Shown: in pieces, positions 15,046 through 23,131 of the stretch | Layout: the number at the start of each line of letters is the position of its first letter | How positions within the stretch are numbered: the stretch's first letter is position 1 | Origin: Rubrobacter sp. | Lineage (GTDB): Bacteria; Actinomycetota; Rubrobacteria; Rubrobacterales; Rubrobacteraceae | Assembly: GCA_016781775.1 (NCBI GenBank) | Contig: JADDPR010000238.1 | Span: 1-34,202, forward strand | Direction of reading: 5' to 3' | DNA length: 34,202 nt | Notes under the pieces: model-generated | What the model saw: only the letters and a program-made list of their open reading frames with translations | Told to the model about the DNA's origin: nothing | The model's database searches: none | Position numbers and translations under genes: made by a program

Positions 15046-17937
15046 CTAGCTGGCGGCCTTTGCCACCTCGGGGAGGAGGTCGCGGAGGAAACGGCCCGTG
15101 TGCGACGCCTCGACGCGTGCGATCTCCTCGGGGGTGCCGGTCGCGACGATCTCGCCGCCCCCGTCCCCGCCCTCGGGCCCGAGGTCCACGACGTGGTCGG
15201 ACGAGCGGATCACGTCGAGGTTGTGCTCGATGACGATCACGGTGTTCCCCGCATCCACCAACCTGTGCAGAATCTGCAACAGCTTCTCGACGTCGGCGAA
15301 GTGGAGGCCCGTCGTCGGCTCGTCGAGGATGTAGACGGTCTTGCCGGTCGCCCGCTTGCCGAGCTCGCTGGCGAGCTTGACCCGCTGGGCCTCGCCGCCG
15401 GAGAGCGTGGTCGCCGGCTGGCCGAGGCGGACGTAACCGAGGCCGACGTCGCGCAGGGTGTCCATCCGGCGCGCGATGGCGGGGACGGGCGCGAAGAACT
15501 CGCAAGCCTCGTCCACCGTCATGTCGAGGACGTCGGAGATCGACTTGCCCTTGTAGGTGACGCGCAGGGTCTCGGCGTTGTAGCGGCGGCCCTTGCAGAC
15601 CTCGCAGGGGACGTAGACGTCCGGGAGGAAGTGCATCTCTATGCGGATCTGGCCGTCGCCCCGGCACGCCTCGCAGCGCCCGCCCTTGACGTTGAAGCTG
15701 AAGCGACCCGGCTTGTAACCCCGGATCTTCGCCTCCGGCGTCGCCGCGAAAAGCTGGCGGATGTGGTCGAAGACCTTGGTGTACGTCGCCGGGTTGGAGC
15801 GAGGGGTACGGCCGATCGGGCTCTGGTCTATGTCGATGACCTTGTCGACGCCCTCGGTGCCCTTGAGCCCCGCGTGGCGGCCGGGACGGTGCTTGCCGCG
15901 GCCCACGGCGTTCGCGAGCGCCTTGTACAGGATCTCGTTGACCAGCGTGCTCTTCCCCGAGCCCGATACCCCGGTAATGCTCGTGAGGATGCCCAGCGGG
16001 AACCTCACGTCCACGTCCTTGAGGTTGTTCTCCGTGGCCCCGAGGAGCGCTATCTCGCCGGTCGGCTCGCGCCGGTCCTCCCGCGGCTCGATGCGCCGGC
16101 GCCCCGAGAGAAACTGCCCCGTGATGGAGCGCTCCTCGCCCTCGATGTCCTCGACCGTCCCCTGGGCGATAATCTCGCCGCCGTGCACCCCGGCCCCAGG
16201 CCCCACGTCTATAAGGTGGTCGGCCGCCCGGATGGTCTCCTCGTCGTGCTCGACCACGAGGAGCGTGTTCCCGAGGTCCCTGAGCTTCTCGAGCGTCGCG
16301 AGAAGGCGCTGGTTGTCCCGCTGATGGAGGCCGATGGACGGCTCGTCCAGGACGTAAAGCACCCCGACGAGCCCGCTCCCGACCTGGCTCGCCAAGCGTA
16401 TCCGCTGCGCCTCGCCGCCCGAGAGCGTCCCCGCCGAGCGGCTGAGGGTCAGGTAGCCCAGGCCCACGTCCACGAGGAAGCCCAGACGCTCCCGAATTTC
16501 CTTGACCACCCGCTCGGCGATAATCCACTCGCGCTGAGAGAACTCGACCTCCCCGAAGAAGCCCTGCGCGTCCGTGACGCTCATCGTCGTGAAGTCGTGG
16601 ATGTTCTTGTCGCCGACGGTGACGGCGAGAGCCTCCGGCCTGAGCCTCGCGCCGTGGCACTTCGGACACGGGACGTGGCTCATGAACTCCTCGATCTTCT
16701 CGCGCTGGTACTCGGAGTCGGTCTCCGCGTAGCGCTTCTCGAGGTTGCCCACGACGCCGTCAAACTGGCTCATGTACTGTCGCTTGCGCCCGTAACGGTT
16801 GCGGTAGGAGACGTAGATCCTCTCGCCCGCGGTCCCGAACAGGATGGTCTTGCGGTGCTCCTCGGGGAGCTCGCACCAGCGCGCGTCGAGGTCTATGCCG
16901 TACTTCTCGGCGAGCCCCTGCAGCACGCTCGCGTGGTACTCCGTCTGGGAGTTGGCCCACGGCACGATCGCGCCGTCGTTTATGCTCAGATCCTCGTTCG
17001 GCACCACGAGGTCCGGGTCGATCTCCAGACGACTCCCGAGCCCATCGCAGCGCGGGCACGCCCCGTGCGGGCTGTTGAACGAGAACGTCCGCGGCTGTAT
17101 CTCGGCGATGGAGGCGCCGCAGTTTGTGCACGTGAAGTTCTCCGAGAAGAGCATCGACTCGCCCGAACCGCCCTTCTCCACGGTCTCGACGAGCACCAGG
17201 CCATCGGCGAGGCCGAGCGCCGTCTCGATGGAGTCGGTGAGCCTGCGCTCGATCCCCTCGCGCACCACGAGCCGGTCGACGACCACCTCGATGTCGTGCT
17301 TTTTGTTTTTGTCCAGGTCGAGGTCGACCGGCAGCTCGTAGAGCTCGCCGTCGACGCGCACCCGCGCGTAGCCCGCCTCGGCGAACTCCTTGAACATCTT
17401 CCCGTGCTCGCCCTTGCGTCCGCGCACCACGGGCGCGAGGACCATGAAACGCGTTTTCTCCGGGAGCGCCAGGACCTTCTCGACCATCTGCTGCGGGGTC
17501 GAGGAGGCGACCGGGAAGCCGCAGACGTGGCAGTGGGGCCGCCCGGCCCGGGCGTAGAGGAGGCGGAGATAGTCGTAGATCTCGGTAACCGTGGCGACCG
17601 TCGAGCGCGGGTTGTTGCTCGTAGTCTTCTGGTCGATCGAAACCGCCGGCGAGAGCCCGTCGATGTGGTCGACGTCGGGCTTGTCCATCTGCCCCAGAAA
17701 CTGGCGGGCGTAGGCCGAGAGGCTCTCGACGTAGCGCCGCTGGCCTTCGGCGTAGATCGTGTCGAAGGCGAGGGACGACTTCCCGCTCCCGGAGAGCCCC
17801 GTCACGACGACCATCACGTCGCGCGGCATGCTCACCGTCACGTCCTTCAAGTTGTGCTCTCGCGCCCCGCGGACGACGATCTCGTTCTCGGCGATCTCCC
17901 GCTGCCCCTTCTTAGTCCTGCTGCGTCTGCCCGGCAA
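15046..17937 (-). CDS. uvrA: excinuclease ABC subunit A
   Basis: UvrA is the damage-sensing ATPase dimer of nucleotide excision repair. The protein of about 963 residues has the two-ABC layout: Walker A GLSGSGKSS (47-55), a zinc module with CTNC and CPRC, signature LSGGEAQR (first cassette), Walker B VLYVLDEPSIGLH, a second Walker A GVSGSGKST, the zinc module CEAC/CEVC, a second LSGGEAQR and YILDEPTTGLH. The open frame extends to 18132, but its first 65 codons contain no ATG, GTG or TTG other than the frame start and overlap the divergent gene, so I use the TTG at 17937. That start has no clear ribosome binding site and lies only 1 nt after a TATACT box, so the true start remains unsettled. 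Confidence 0.95.
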   Translation of the reverse strand: MPGRRSRTKKGQREIAENEIVVRGAREHNLKDVTVSMPRDVMVVVTGLSGSGKSSLAFDTIYAEGQRRYVESLSAYARQFLGQMDKPDVDHIDGLSPAVSIDQKTTSNNPRSTVATVTEIYDYLRLLYARAGRPHCHVCGFPVASSTPQQMVEKVLALPEKTRFMVLAPVVRGRKGEHGKMFKEFAEAGYARVRVDGELYELPVDLDLDKNKKHDIEVVVDRLVVREGIERRLTDSIETALGLADGLVLVETVEKGGSGESMLFSENFTCTNCGASIAEIQPRTFSFNSPHGACPRCDGLGSRLEIDPDLVVPNEDLSINDGAIVPWANSQTEYHASVLQGLAEKYGIDLDARWCELPEEHRKTILFGTAGERIYVSYRNRYGRKRQYMSQFDGVVGNLEKRYAETDSEYQREKIEEFMSHVPCPKCHGARLRPEALAVTVGDKNIHDFTTMSVTDAQGFFGEVEFSQREWIIAERVVKEIRERLGFLVDVGLGYLTLSRSAGTLSGGEAQRIRLASQVGSGLVGVLYVLDEPSIGLHQRDNQRLLATLEKLRDLGNTLLVVEHDEETIRAADHLIDVGPGAGVHGGEIIAQGTVEDIEGEERSITGQFLSGRRRIEPREDRREPTGEIALLGATENNLKDVDVRFPLGILTSITGVSGSGKSTLVNEILYKALANAVGRGKHRPGRHAGLKGTEGVDKVIDIDQSPIGRTPRSNPATYTKVFDHIRQLFAATPEAKIRGYKPGRFSFNVKGGRCEACRGDGQIRIEMHFLPDVYVPCEVCKGRRYNAETLRVTYKGKSISDVLDMTVDEACEFFAPVPAIARRMDTLRDVGLGYVRLGQPATTLSGGEAQRVKLASELGKRATGKTVYILDEPTTGLHFADVEKLLQILHRLVDAGNTVIVIEHNLDVIRSSDHVVDLGPEGGDGGGEIVATGTPEEIARVEASHTGRFLRDLLPEVAKAAS

Positions 17938-17938
17938 A

Positions 17939-17944
17939 AGTATA
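17939..17944 (-). promoter_or_regulatory. candidate -10 element upstream of uvrA
   Basis: TATACT on the minus strand with TTGGCC 16 nt upstream forms a fair sigma-70-like pair. However, transcription from it would start inside the first codons of the assigned uvrA frame. A second box, CATACT, lies further upstream. An identical CGTATACT octamer is found upstream of uvrB. Confidence 0.35.
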
Positions 17945-17989
17945 CGGCCCCCGCTCGGGAGGCCAAGTACGAAAAAGTATGATCGGATT

Positions 17990-18018
17990 TTACCATCCGT
18001 CCGTCGCTCGTTTATAGT
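17990..18018 (+). promoter_or_regulatory. candidate promoter of the pucR-like gene
   Basis: TTACCA (17990-17995) and TATAGT (18013-18018) are 17 nt apart. This places transcription start near 18025, giving a leader of about 45 nt before the ATG at 18070. The uvrA promoter faces the opposite way within the same 130 bp. Confidence 0.4.
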
Positions 18019-18069
18019 GAATGCGCCCCCTACCCCGGGGCTTCCGTGGCCGGAGCCGTCTGGAGGAAG

Positions 18070-19806
18070 ATGACCCTCGAAGAGTTTTTCGCCACCCTCG
18101 TAGGCGAATTGAAGGGGCGCCGCGTCGCGCAAGGGGACCCCGCCAGGACGGTCCGCGGCATCACCCTGGAGGACGACACCGAGGGCTGGCTCGGCACGGA
18201 CGAGGTCGTCGTCACCGCCCGCGACACCCTAGACGAGGGCTTCCTGGACGACATACTGGGGAGAGGCGCCCCGGCCGTGGTGTGGCGCGCCAAGGCGGAG
18301 CCCACGGAGGAGACCGTCGCCAGGGTCGAGGGCAAGGGAGTCGGGCTCGCGATACTCCCCCAGGGGGTTCCGCTGCGCCGGGTGCTCTCGCTGGTAGCGC
18401 AAGAATCGAAGGCCGTCTCGACCGACGGAAGCACCGGCGACGGGCTCCTGCGCTACTCCCACGGCGCGGCGCGCGCCCTGCTGGAGGCCTCGGGCGGCGC
18501 ATCCTCGGTACGGGGGCTCACGGAGAGGCTCGCGGGCCTCCTCGGGCGCCCCGTGGTGATCGAAGACCCCGTCGGGCGCCTGCTGGCAGAAGCCGCCCCG
18601 TCCGGCGAGACCGGTGGCGCGACCCCTTCCCTCCACGACTTTCTGGAGGAACAAGGGCTCAGGGCCTCCCGGGGCTCTGGCGTCGACGAGACCCGCCGCG
18701 AGCGCCGGGACCGCTACGCGCGCCTCCCGGGGGGCTTCCTCTCGGTCCCCGTGGAGCGGTGGCGGGTCGGCGACAGGGAGCTTTTCTGGACGCCCGTGGG
18801 CTCCGGGGCGCCGGCGGGCTACCTGTGGATGGACCTGGACGGCGGCCCCCTGCGGCCGCAGGACATCGTGGTCTTGTACTGGTCCGTGCGCGCCCTGGAG
18901 GCGGAGCTCGGCAAGGAGCGCGTTCGCCTGGAGACCGAGCTCGGCGTCCGCGGGGACTTCGTGGACGACGTGATCTCCGGCCACCACGGGAACCTGGACC
19001 TCCTCCTGCAGAGGGCGCTCTACCTCGGCGCGGACCTCGCCAACGGCGCGGTGGCGGTCGTGGTGGACATAGACGACTTCGCGGGGTACCTGGGGCGGCG
19101 GCGGTTGAAGGAGCCGGCGATCCAGGAGCTAAAAAGGCGCCTGGCCGACGCGGTGCGCCTCCAGGCCCGCGACCTCTTCTCGAACTTCCTGATCGGGCCG
19201 CGCTCGGACAACATTATCCTCTTCGTTGGACCCTCGGAAGGGGCCCCCCCGGCGGAGCTACCGGACATGGCCCTCGACCTCGCGGCTCGCGTGCAGCGCT
19301 ATGTCAAGGGGCTCCTTCCGGACCTGACGGTCTCCGTCGGGATCGGGCGATTCAAGGGGGACCCGTCCGCCCTCTCGGACGCCTACTCCGAGGCGGAGGT
19401 CGCGCTGGAGATAGGGCACAGGATCCAGGGTCCCTCCTCCGTCTCGACCTTCGAGCAGACCGGCACCTACAAGCTGCTCTTCCGCGTCCTGCAGGAAGAG
19501 CCCGAGGAGCTCGAGACGTTCTACGCAGAGACCCTGGAGCCCGTGGTCCGCTACGACACCCGCTACGGCACCGAGCTCGTCCACACCCTTACGACCTACC
19601 TCGGCAACGACGCCTCGACGGCCCGGACCGCCTCCGAACTCTTCGCCCACCGCCACACCATCCGCTACCGCCTCGACCGCGTCCGGGAGCTCACCCGCCT
19701 CGACGTGGACAAGAGCGAGGACCGCGAGCGCCTGACCCTCGGCATAAAGTCGATGCAGCTTCTCGGCCGCATCCCGGAAAAACCCTCCAGCTTCAACGAC
19801 CGCTAA
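18070..19806 (+). CDS. PucR/CdaR-family transcriptional regulator
   Basis: A 578-residue regulator of the PucR type. The C-terminal helix-turn-helix is clear: ELVHTLTTYLGND followed by TASELFAHRHTIRYRLDRV (about residues 495-545). A central degenerate GGDEF-like domain (about 325-445) with NGAVAVVVDIDDF and LTVSVGIGRF precedes it, and the N terminus carries ligand-sensing regions. Family members control purine, sugar-diacid or nitrogen metabolism genes. I choose the ATG at 18070 because GGAGG sits just before it; the in-frame GTG at 18046 lacks a site. It is divergent from uvrA and upstream of amtB, so control of ammonium uptake is a reasonable guess but not shown. Confidence 0.9.
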   Translation: MTLEEFFATLVGELKGRRVAQGDPARTVRGITLEDDTEGWLGTDEVVVTARDTLDEGFLDDILGRGAPAVVWRAKAEPTEETVARVEGKGVGLAILPQGVPLRRVLSLVAQESKAVSTDGSTGDGLLRYSHGAARALLEASGGASSVRGLTERLAGLLGRPVVIEDPVGRLLAEAAPSGETGGATPSLHDFLEEQGLRASRGSGVDETRRERRDRYARLPGGFLSVPVERWRVGDRELFWTPVGSGAPAGYLWMDLDGGPLRPQDIVVLYWSVRALEAELGKERVRLETELGVRGDFVDDVISGHHGNLDLLLQRALYLGADLANGAVAVVVDIDDFAGYLGRRRLKEPAIQELKRRLADAVRLQARDLFSNFLIGPRSDNIILFVGPSEGAPPAELPDMALDLAARVQRYVKGLLPDLTVSVGIGRFKGDPSALSDAYSEAEVALEIGHRIQGPSSVSTFEQTGTYKLLFRVLQEEPEELETFYAETLEPVVRYDTRYGTELVHTLTTYLGNDASTARTASELFAHRHTIRYRLDRVRELTRLDVDKSEDRERLTLGIKSMQLLGRIPEKPSSFNDR

Positions 19807-20353
19807 AACCCGACCTCGGTAACCTTCCGCCGGTACAACACCGCGGCCTGCGCTACCACCCGCGCTCGTACACGGGACCGCAAGTCTCGCAAGGAGGAAA
19901 CCCACGGTCTTTCTCGGCGGAGCTCCGCGCCTCAGGAGAAATGCCTCCGGGGAAGCTTCGGGCTAAAGAACCCCAAAAGAAGAAGGCAATAATTCCGAGG
20001 AGACGCCGCACGTGGAGGCCCTTCTCCGAGGGGCTCGTGACCGGCGACGTCGGGGCAGTGGCATGGGGATCCTCGGTTTACCCGTTGCCTACCCCGTCGA
20101 GTTCGCCGGCGTAGACGTATCGTCCGCCCATACGAAGATGGAAGAATTCGGCCTTAAGCCGTCGGGAGACGGACGCGGCGGTCTTCGGGCGCGAAGCGGA
20201 AGGAAGGCACCCCAACGTCCGGCGCGCCGCGCGGCTGTACAAGCAGGCCAACTCTTTCCCGACCCATCTTTGGACAGCGGGCCAAAGACCACCTCCGGGG
20301 GCGGACCTAGACTGCGTGCATTGCGTTTGTACCCTGTTAAAAGGAGGGAACCC
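19807..20353 (+). other. long leader/intergenic region upstream of amtB
   Basis: 547 bp separate the pucR-like gene from amtB. An open frame runs from 20012 into amtB but resembles no protein and lacks the expected AmtB N terminus, so I treat it as non-coding. An AT-richer patch at about 19964-19995 could contain a promoter. At 19995-20076 complementary segments suggest a branched RNA fold: CCGAGGA with TCCTCGG closing the structure, GAGGCCC with GGGGCTC, and CCG with CGG around GACGTC. The region does not match a riboswitch consensus I know. Confidence 0.4.
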
Positions 20354-21796
20354 GTGCGGAGGTTTGTTTTACTAACGATGGCGGTTCTGATGCTCGTGGC
20401 AGCGGTGCCCGGGCTGGCGCTAGCACAGGAAGAGGCGCCTCCGACCGTCGAGGAGATGGTGCTCGCGGTAGACACCCTGTGGGTGGTCGTCGCGGCGATG
20501 CTCGTCATCTTCATGCAGGCGGGCTTCGCGATGCTCGAGGTCGGCTTCTCGCGCATGAAGAACGTCGGAAGCGTCGTCGCCAAGATCCTGGCGATGATGG
20601 GCATCGGCATCGTGATGTTCTGGGCGGTCGGCTTCGGCCTCACCTTCTCCGACGGCGGCGCCCTCAACCCCTTTATAGGCCTCGGGGGCTTCTTCCTGAC
20701 CGGTGACGCCGAGACGTACGCGGGACTCTCGTGGACGGCGGTGCCGGTCTCCGCCAAGTTCCTGTTCCAGGTAGCCTTCGCGCTCGTCTCGCTGGCCATC
20801 GTCTGGGGGACGATGCTCGAGCGGACCAAGTTCGCGGTTTATTGCATCTTCGCCGTGGTCTTCGCGGGGATGGTCTACCCGATCGTGGGGCACTGGATCT
20901 GGGGCGGCGGCTGGCTCGCGGGCTTCGGCATGCAGGACTTCGCGGGCTCCACGGTCGTCCACCTCTCGGGCGCCATGGCCGCACTCGCCGGTACCCTCCT
21001 CCTCGGTCCCAGGATCGGCAAGTACGACGACGAGGGTCGTCCGCAGACCATCTCGGGCCACAACATGCCGCTCGCGGTCCTCGGCGTCATCATCCTCTGG
21101 ATCGGCTGGTTCGGCTTCAACCCCGGCTCCACCATGGCCGCCGTCGGCGCCTCCTTCGCGGACATCGCCCTGACGACCAACCTCGCGGCCGGGGCCGGCG
21201 TGCTCGGGGCCATGTTTATGAGCTACGCTTACCGCCGCCACATCGACGTCGGGATGGCGGGCAACGGCGCCATCGCCGCCCTCGTCGCCATCACCGCCGC
21301 CTGCGCCTTTGTCGACCCGTGGGCCTCGATCGTCATAGGCTTTATCGCGGGCGTCATCATGTACTCCGTCCTCGTCTTCGTGGACAGCATCGGCGTCGAC
21401 GATCCCCTAGGCGCCATCGCGGCGCACGGCATGGGCGGCATCTGGGGCACCCTCTCGACCGGCCTCTTCGCCACCCCCGCCCTTGTCGAGGCCACCGGCG
21501 TCGGCAACCCCGGCCTGTTCTACGGCGGCGGCTTCGCCCAGCTCGGCGTGCAGGCCCTCGGCATCGTCGTCTGCGGCGGCTTCGTCTTCCTCGTCTCCTA
21601 CGGCGTCTTCGCCGCCCTCAAGGCGACCATCGGCCTCCGCGTCAAGCCCGAGCACGAACTCGACGGCCTCGACATCTCCGAGCACGGCGTCTACGGCTAC
21701 TCCGAGCAGCTCGTCGCCACCGACTACCAGAACGGAAGCGCCAGCAACGGCATCGCCAGCCCGGTGGACGGCAGAACCGTCGGGGGCACAGCCTAA
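20354..21796 (+). CDS. amtB: AmtB-type ammonium channel
   Basis: A 480-residue ammonium transporter of the Amt/MEP/Rh family in the cytoplasmic membrane. An N-terminal signal sequence (about 1-24, ending ALA) is followed by eleven membrane helices, as in E. coli AmtB. The conserved Asp195 and twin pore histidines His203 (VVHLSG) and His358 (AAHGMGG) are present. The GTG at 20354 follows an AAGGAGG by 6 nt, an excellent site, and gives the expected N terminus; the open frame upstream is rejected. No glnK/PII gene adjoins it, unlike the usual glnK-amtB pair. Two strong hairpins follow, and the upstream PucR-like regulator may control it. Confidence 0.96.
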   Translation: MRRFVLLTMAVLMLVAAVPGLALAQEEAPPTVEEMVLAVDTLWVVVAAMLVIFMQAGFAMLEVGFSRMKNVGSVVAKILAMMGIGIVMFWAVGFGLTFSDGGALNPFIGLGGFFLTGDAETYAGLSWTAVPVSAKFLFQVAFALVSLAIVWGTMLERTKFAVYCIFAVVFAGMVYPIVGHWIWGGGWLAGFGMQDFAGSTVVHLSGAMAALAGTLLLGPRIGKYDDEGRPQTISGHNMPLAVLGVIILWIGWFGFNPGSTMAAVGASFADIALTTNLAAGAGVLGAMFMSYAYRRHIDVGMAGNGAIAALVAITAACAFVDPWASIVIGFIAGVIMYSVLVFVDSIGVDDPLGAIAAHGMGGIWGTLSTGLFATPALVEATGVGNPGLFYGGGFAQLGVQALGIVVCGGFVFLVSYGVFAALKATIGLRVKPEHELDGLDISEHGVYGYSEQLVATDYQNGSASNGIASPVDGRTVGGTA

Positions 21797-21810
21797 AGGG
21801 ATAGGCTCGT

Positions 21811-21833
21811 CCGGCGGGGCTCTTCCCCGCCGG
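21811..21833 (+). terminator. amtB terminator hairpin 1
   Basis: CCGGCGGGG-5 nt-CCCCGCCGG is a perfect 9-bp stem located 14 nt after the amtB stop. It is the first of two adjacent hairpins. Confidence 0.6.
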
Positions 21834-21838
21834 GCCCC

Positions 21839-21873
21839 GTCCGAAACCCCGGGAACACTCCGGGGTTTCGGAC
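21839..21873 (+). terminator. amtB terminator hairpin 2
   Basis: A perfect 14-bp stem (GTCCGAAACCCCGG with its complement) encloses a 7-nt loop and is followed by GTTTCGT. It is the strongest inverted repeat in the window and should stop transcription from amtB before the next small gene. Confidence 0.7.
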
Positions 21874-21916
21874 GTTTCGTACGGTGCAGATCACGAGACC
21901 CTTACAGAAAGCGGGC

Positions 21917-22201
21917 ATGGAGCACAACAGACCCTTAGCGCAAGGCGCCGGGACCAACGTCGTGGTCAACGTCTATCCCGACCGGGTGGAGCTCGTCTCC
22001 GGATGGCAGGGCCAGAACGTGGTAGCGGTGGGGCTCAGGCAGGTGGTCGACGCGACGGTGCGCGGCGTCATCAACGCCACCCTGATCATCGAGACGAACG
22101 ACGGCCGCCGCATGGACGTCGAACGCATGGCCCTCCCCGACGCTCGTCAGGTAAAGGAGGCCATCGAACGGCAGAAGAAGACCGCGGGCCTCTACGAGTA
22201 G
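21917..22201 (+). CDS. small PH-domain-like protein
   Basis: A soluble protein of 94 residues. Its strand-rich pattern (NVVVNVYPDRVEL, GLRQVVDATVRG, ATLIIETNDGRRMDVERM) followed by a C-terminal helix (DARQVKEAIERQ) resembles short bacterial PH-like domains. No function can be assigned. I start at the ATG at 21917; an in-frame ATG-equivalent at 21884 would add 11 residues. The ribosome binding site is weak. It lies between the amtB terminators and the TPP riboswitch, so it is probably its own transcription unit. Confidence 0.65.
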   Translation: MEHNRPLAQGAGTNVVVNVYPDRVELVSGWQGQNVVAVGLRQVVDATVRGVINATLIIETNDGRRMDVERMALPDARQVKEAIERQKKTAGLYE

Positions 22202-22241
22202 CCGGCCGGATGCCTCCCCAAACATTGCTTCCATTGTCTCC

Positions 22242-22247
22242 TAGAAT
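22242..22247 (+). promoter_or_regulatory. candidate -10 element for the riboswitch operon
   Basis: TAGAAT here would start transcription near 22254, right at the beginning of the TPP aptamer. The -35 position carries only a poor match (CAAACA, spacer 17). Confidence 0.4.
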
Positions 22248-22257
22248 GTCGCGATGG

Positions 22258-22358
22258 ACGAACACGGGGGAGCTCCGCAGGAGCTGAGATGGCGCGGGGC
22301 TTAGCAGCCAGTGGCGCCGACCCTTTGAACCTGATCCGGTCAGCACCGGCGGAGGGAG
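22258..22358 (+). ncRNA. TPP riboswitch (THI element)
   Basis: The conserved THI-box blocks are present in order: CGGGGGAGCTCC with a short hairpin to GGAGCTGAGATGG, a variable stem (TGGCGC with GGCGCC), then CCCTTTGAACCTGATCCGG, TCAGCACCGGCGGAGGGA. CTGAGA and ACCTGAT are the pyrimidine- and pyrophosphate-sensing landmarks. The 3' end of the aptamer, GGAGGG at 22351-22356, is also the Shine-Dalgarno of the next gene (8 nt to its ATG), so thiamin pyrophosphate binding should block translation directly. The downstream genes are an SDR and bluB rather than thiamin biosynthesis genes. Confidence 0.95.
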
Positions 22359-22363
22359 AGAGC

Positions 22364-23131
22364 ATGAGCATCCTTGAGGGCAAGGTCGCGCTCGTCACCG
22401 GCGCGAGCCGGGGGGTTGGCGCGGCGGTGGCGGAATCTCTGGCGGGCGAAGGCGCCGCAGTGGTCGTGAACTACCTGAAGAACGAGGCGTTCGCCGGTGA
22501 GGTCGTGGACAGGATACGGTCGAGGGGCGGAGACGCCTTCGCGTACGGTGCCGACGTCACCGACGCCTCGTCGGTGCGCGAGATGGTCCAGGCAACCGCC
22601 GAGACCCTGGGTTCGGTGAACATCCTCATCAACAACGCCCTCCCAGACTACAAGTTCGATCCCGTCGGGCGCAAGGACTTCGCGAGCATCCGGTGGGAGG
22701 ACTACCTCCAGCAGCTCGGGGCGCTCGAAGGGGCCCTCCACTGCTCGCAGGCCGTGGTTCCGGGGATGATCGAGGGGGGCGGCGGCAGAATCGTCAGCAT
22801 CCTCACCAACCTGATAAACAACCCGGTCGTCGCCTACCACGATTACACCACCGCCAAGAGCGCCTTCCTGGGCTTCTCCCGCAACTTGGCCTCCGAGCTG
22901 GGACCGAGCAACATAACGGTCAACATGATAGCCGGTGGCCTCATCGACGAGACCGACGCCAGCGCTCCGACCACCGAAGAGGTACGCAATATCGTTGCGG
23001 CCTCCACTCCCCTGCGCCGGCTCGGCAAGCCGGAGGACATCGGTCGCGCCGTCCTCATGTTCGCCTCGCCCTGGTCGGGCTTCGTCACCGGCCAGTACAT
23101 CACCTGCGACGGCGGCCTGGTGATGCCGTGA
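22364..23131 (+). CDS. short-chain dehydrogenase/reductase under TPP riboswitch
   Basis: A 255-residue classical SDR resembling 3-oxoacyl-ACP reductases. The NAD(P)-binding loop is TGASRGVG (12-19) and the catalytic pair YxxxK is Tyr161-Lys165. Two family positions are unusual: NNAG reads NNAL (90-93), and the catalytic Ser is replaced by Thr148 when aligned to FabG by spacing from Tyr161. Its substrate is unknown. The ATG at 22364 is fixed by the GGAGGG inside the riboswitch. The stop codon overlaps the bluB ATG by 1 nt (TGATG), so the two form an operon. From memory, comparative genomics has noted THI-element control of an oxoacyl-reductase-like gene in other bacteria; not verified here. 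Confidence 0.93.
   Translation: MSILEGKVALVTGASRGVGAAVAESLAGEGAAVVVNYLKNEAFAGEVVDRIRSRGGDAFAYGADVTDASSVREMVQATAETLGSVNILINNALPDYKFDPVGRKDFASIRWEDYLQQLGALEGALHCSQAVVPGMIEGGGGRIVSILTNLINNPVVAYHDYTTAKSAFLGFSRNLASELGPSNITVNMIAGGLIDETDASAPTTEEVRNIVAASTPLRRLGKPEDIGRAVLMFASPWSGFVTGQYITCDGGLVMP

Noticed and set aside
15100..17982. 960-codon plus-strand open frame opposite uvrA
   Set aside because: Antisense shadow of uvrA; no family motif and strongly biased composition.
17938..18132. N-terminal extension of uvrA by 65 codons
   Set aside because: It runs over the divergent promoter region and into the pucR-like gene, contains no internal start codon and lacks UvrA character.
19995..20076. S-adenosylhomocysteine riboswitch upstream of amtB
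   Set aside because: The opening CCGAGGAG resembles the consensus, but the other conserved blocks do not match and the gene context is wrong.
20012..20353. N-terminal extension of amtB by 114 codons
   Set aside because: No similarity to anything I recognise, and the GTG at 20354 has an ideal ribosome binding site and gives the normal signal sequence.
19807..20353. T-box, glycine or glutamine riboswitch in the amtB leader
   Set aside because: I compared the remembered consensus blocks of each and found no ordered match.
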